Source: Streptomyces sp. NBC_00554
Lineage (GTDB): Bacteria; Actinomycetota; Actinomycetes; Streptomycetales; Streptomycetaceae
Length of the DNA: 64,000 bases
Direction: 5' to 3'
Assembly: GCF_041431135.1 (NCBI RefSeq)
Contig: NZ_CP107799.1
Coordinates: 6,758,001-6,822,000, forward strand
Part shown: positions 63,550-64,000 of the stretch, in pieces
Layout of the letters: each line of letters opens with the position of its first letter
How positions within the stretch are numbered: the stretch's first letter is position 1
Program-made: the position numbers and the translations under genes
The notes under the pieces: model-generated
Seen by the model: only the letters and a program-made list of their open reading frames with translations
What the model was told of the DNA's origin: nothing
The model's database searches: none

Positions 63550-63987
63550 ATGTCCGACGCCGACGCAGTGTCGAAGCCCGACGAACCCGCCGTCAGTGAA
63601 CTCCGCCTGGTCGTCACCGCGGCCGACTACGACGCGGCGCTGCACTTCTACCGCGACGTCCTCGGCCTGGCCGAGCGCGGGGCGTTCTCGTCCCCCGGAG
63701 GGCGGGTCACCATCCTCGACGCCGGACGGGCCACCCTGGAACTGACCGACCCCAACCACGCCGCCTTCATCGACGACGTCGAGGTCGGGCGGCGGGTGGC
63801 CGGCCATATGCGGGTCGCCTTCCAGGTCGACGACTCCGCCGCCACCACGGCGAAGCTCGCCGCGGCCGGGGCCCAGGTGATCGCGGAGCCGACGCGCACC
63901 CCCTGGAACTCGCTGAACTCCCGGCTGGAGGCACCGGGAGCCCTTCAGCTGACCCTCTTCACCGAGCTCGGCGAACCCGACAACTAG
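63550..63987 (+). CDS. VOC (glyoxalase/bleomycin-resistance) family protein
   Basis: 145 residues. Strand-helix pattern VSELRLVVTAADYDAALHFYRDVLGLAERGAF, VTILDAGRATLELTD and HMRVAFQVDDSAATTAKLAAAGAQVIAEPTRTPWNSLNSRLEAPGALQLTLF. Metal-type residues are only partly conserved. ATG 63550 follows AAGGAG by six bases. Binding or isomerase role cannot be fixed. Confidence 0.9.
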   Translation: MSDADAVSKPDEPAVSELRLVVTAADYDAALHFYRDVLGLAERGAFSSPGGRVTILDAGRATLELTDPNHAAFIDDVEVGRRVAGHMRVAFQVDDSAATTAKLAAAGAQVIAEPTRTPWNSLNSRLEAPGALQLTLFTELGEPDN

Positions 63988-64000
63988 CGCGGTAGCGCCA

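Overview
The window is chromosomal DNA from a Streptomyces-like actinomycete. The sequence is very GC-rich, most codons end in G or C, GTG starts and GTGA/ATGA stop-start overlaps are frequent, and there are many secreted (Tat and Sec) proteins and one-component regulators. From memory of Streptomyces coelicolor, the era, leuA, recO, uppS, zur-znu, glyS and dus genes belong to one core-chromosome neighbourhood. Here that backbone is interrupted by accessory cassettes. I saw no rRNA, tRNA or CRISPR array.

Region by region. 1-2019: a secreted WxL-like protein (5' end outside the window) and its DUF916-type membrane-anchored partner. 1913-3567: an amt-glnK ammonium operon on the minus strand. 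3766-4716: era. 4917-9340: an MmyB-type regulator divergent from an NAD-dependent epimerase, then a beta-glucosidase with a coupled sugar MFS transporter. 9453-13202: PadR regulator with an ABC exporter (ATPase and FtsX-type permease). 13339-14735: M4 metalloprotease with an emfourin-type inhibitor. 14831-16753: leuA preceded by a four-leucine leader peptide. 16940-21993: TerB-like protein, MMPL exporter and a two-component system. 22212-31808: a sialidase, a DHDPS/N-acetylneuraminate-lyase-family enzyme, a peptide-family ABC importer containing a fused permease-ATPase, a GntR regulator and a phosphatase-like protein; together these look like a glycan or sialic-acid uptake locus. 31882-34899: a Fur-family regulator divergent from katG. 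34982-37640: methyltransferase, AraC, and a TetR/SnoaL-like pair with a large operator. 37656-39202: a whiJ/abaA-like cluster (XRE regulator, DUF397 and two small proteins). 39266-49786: Tat-exported propeller-like protein, recO, uppS, a large secreted thermolysin-like protease, zur-znuBCA and glyS. 49854-52132: secreted-enzyme-like genes. 52275-54350: a lone TnpB element with decayed flanking DNA. 54417-63987: aldo/keto reductase, TetR, a small zinc-motif protein, MarR with a flavin oxidoreductase, an MFS exporter with an MmyB-type regulator, a second MFS exporter, dus, a small hypothetical protein and a VOC protein.

The non-coding signals are the most distinctive part. Two copies of a composite inverted repeat sit between convergent gene pairs in opposite orientation. 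A short palindromic repeat is inserted in frame inside the MMPL gene. A 12-unit heptanucleotide array precedes the sialidase. Candidate operators with clear symmetry lie at PadR (9470-9492), GntR (30475-30493), TetR (37083-37130), znuA (48271-48307), the aldo/keto reductase (54324-54350) and MarR (56935-56963). All functional statements are inferred from sequence by eye; no database search was run.
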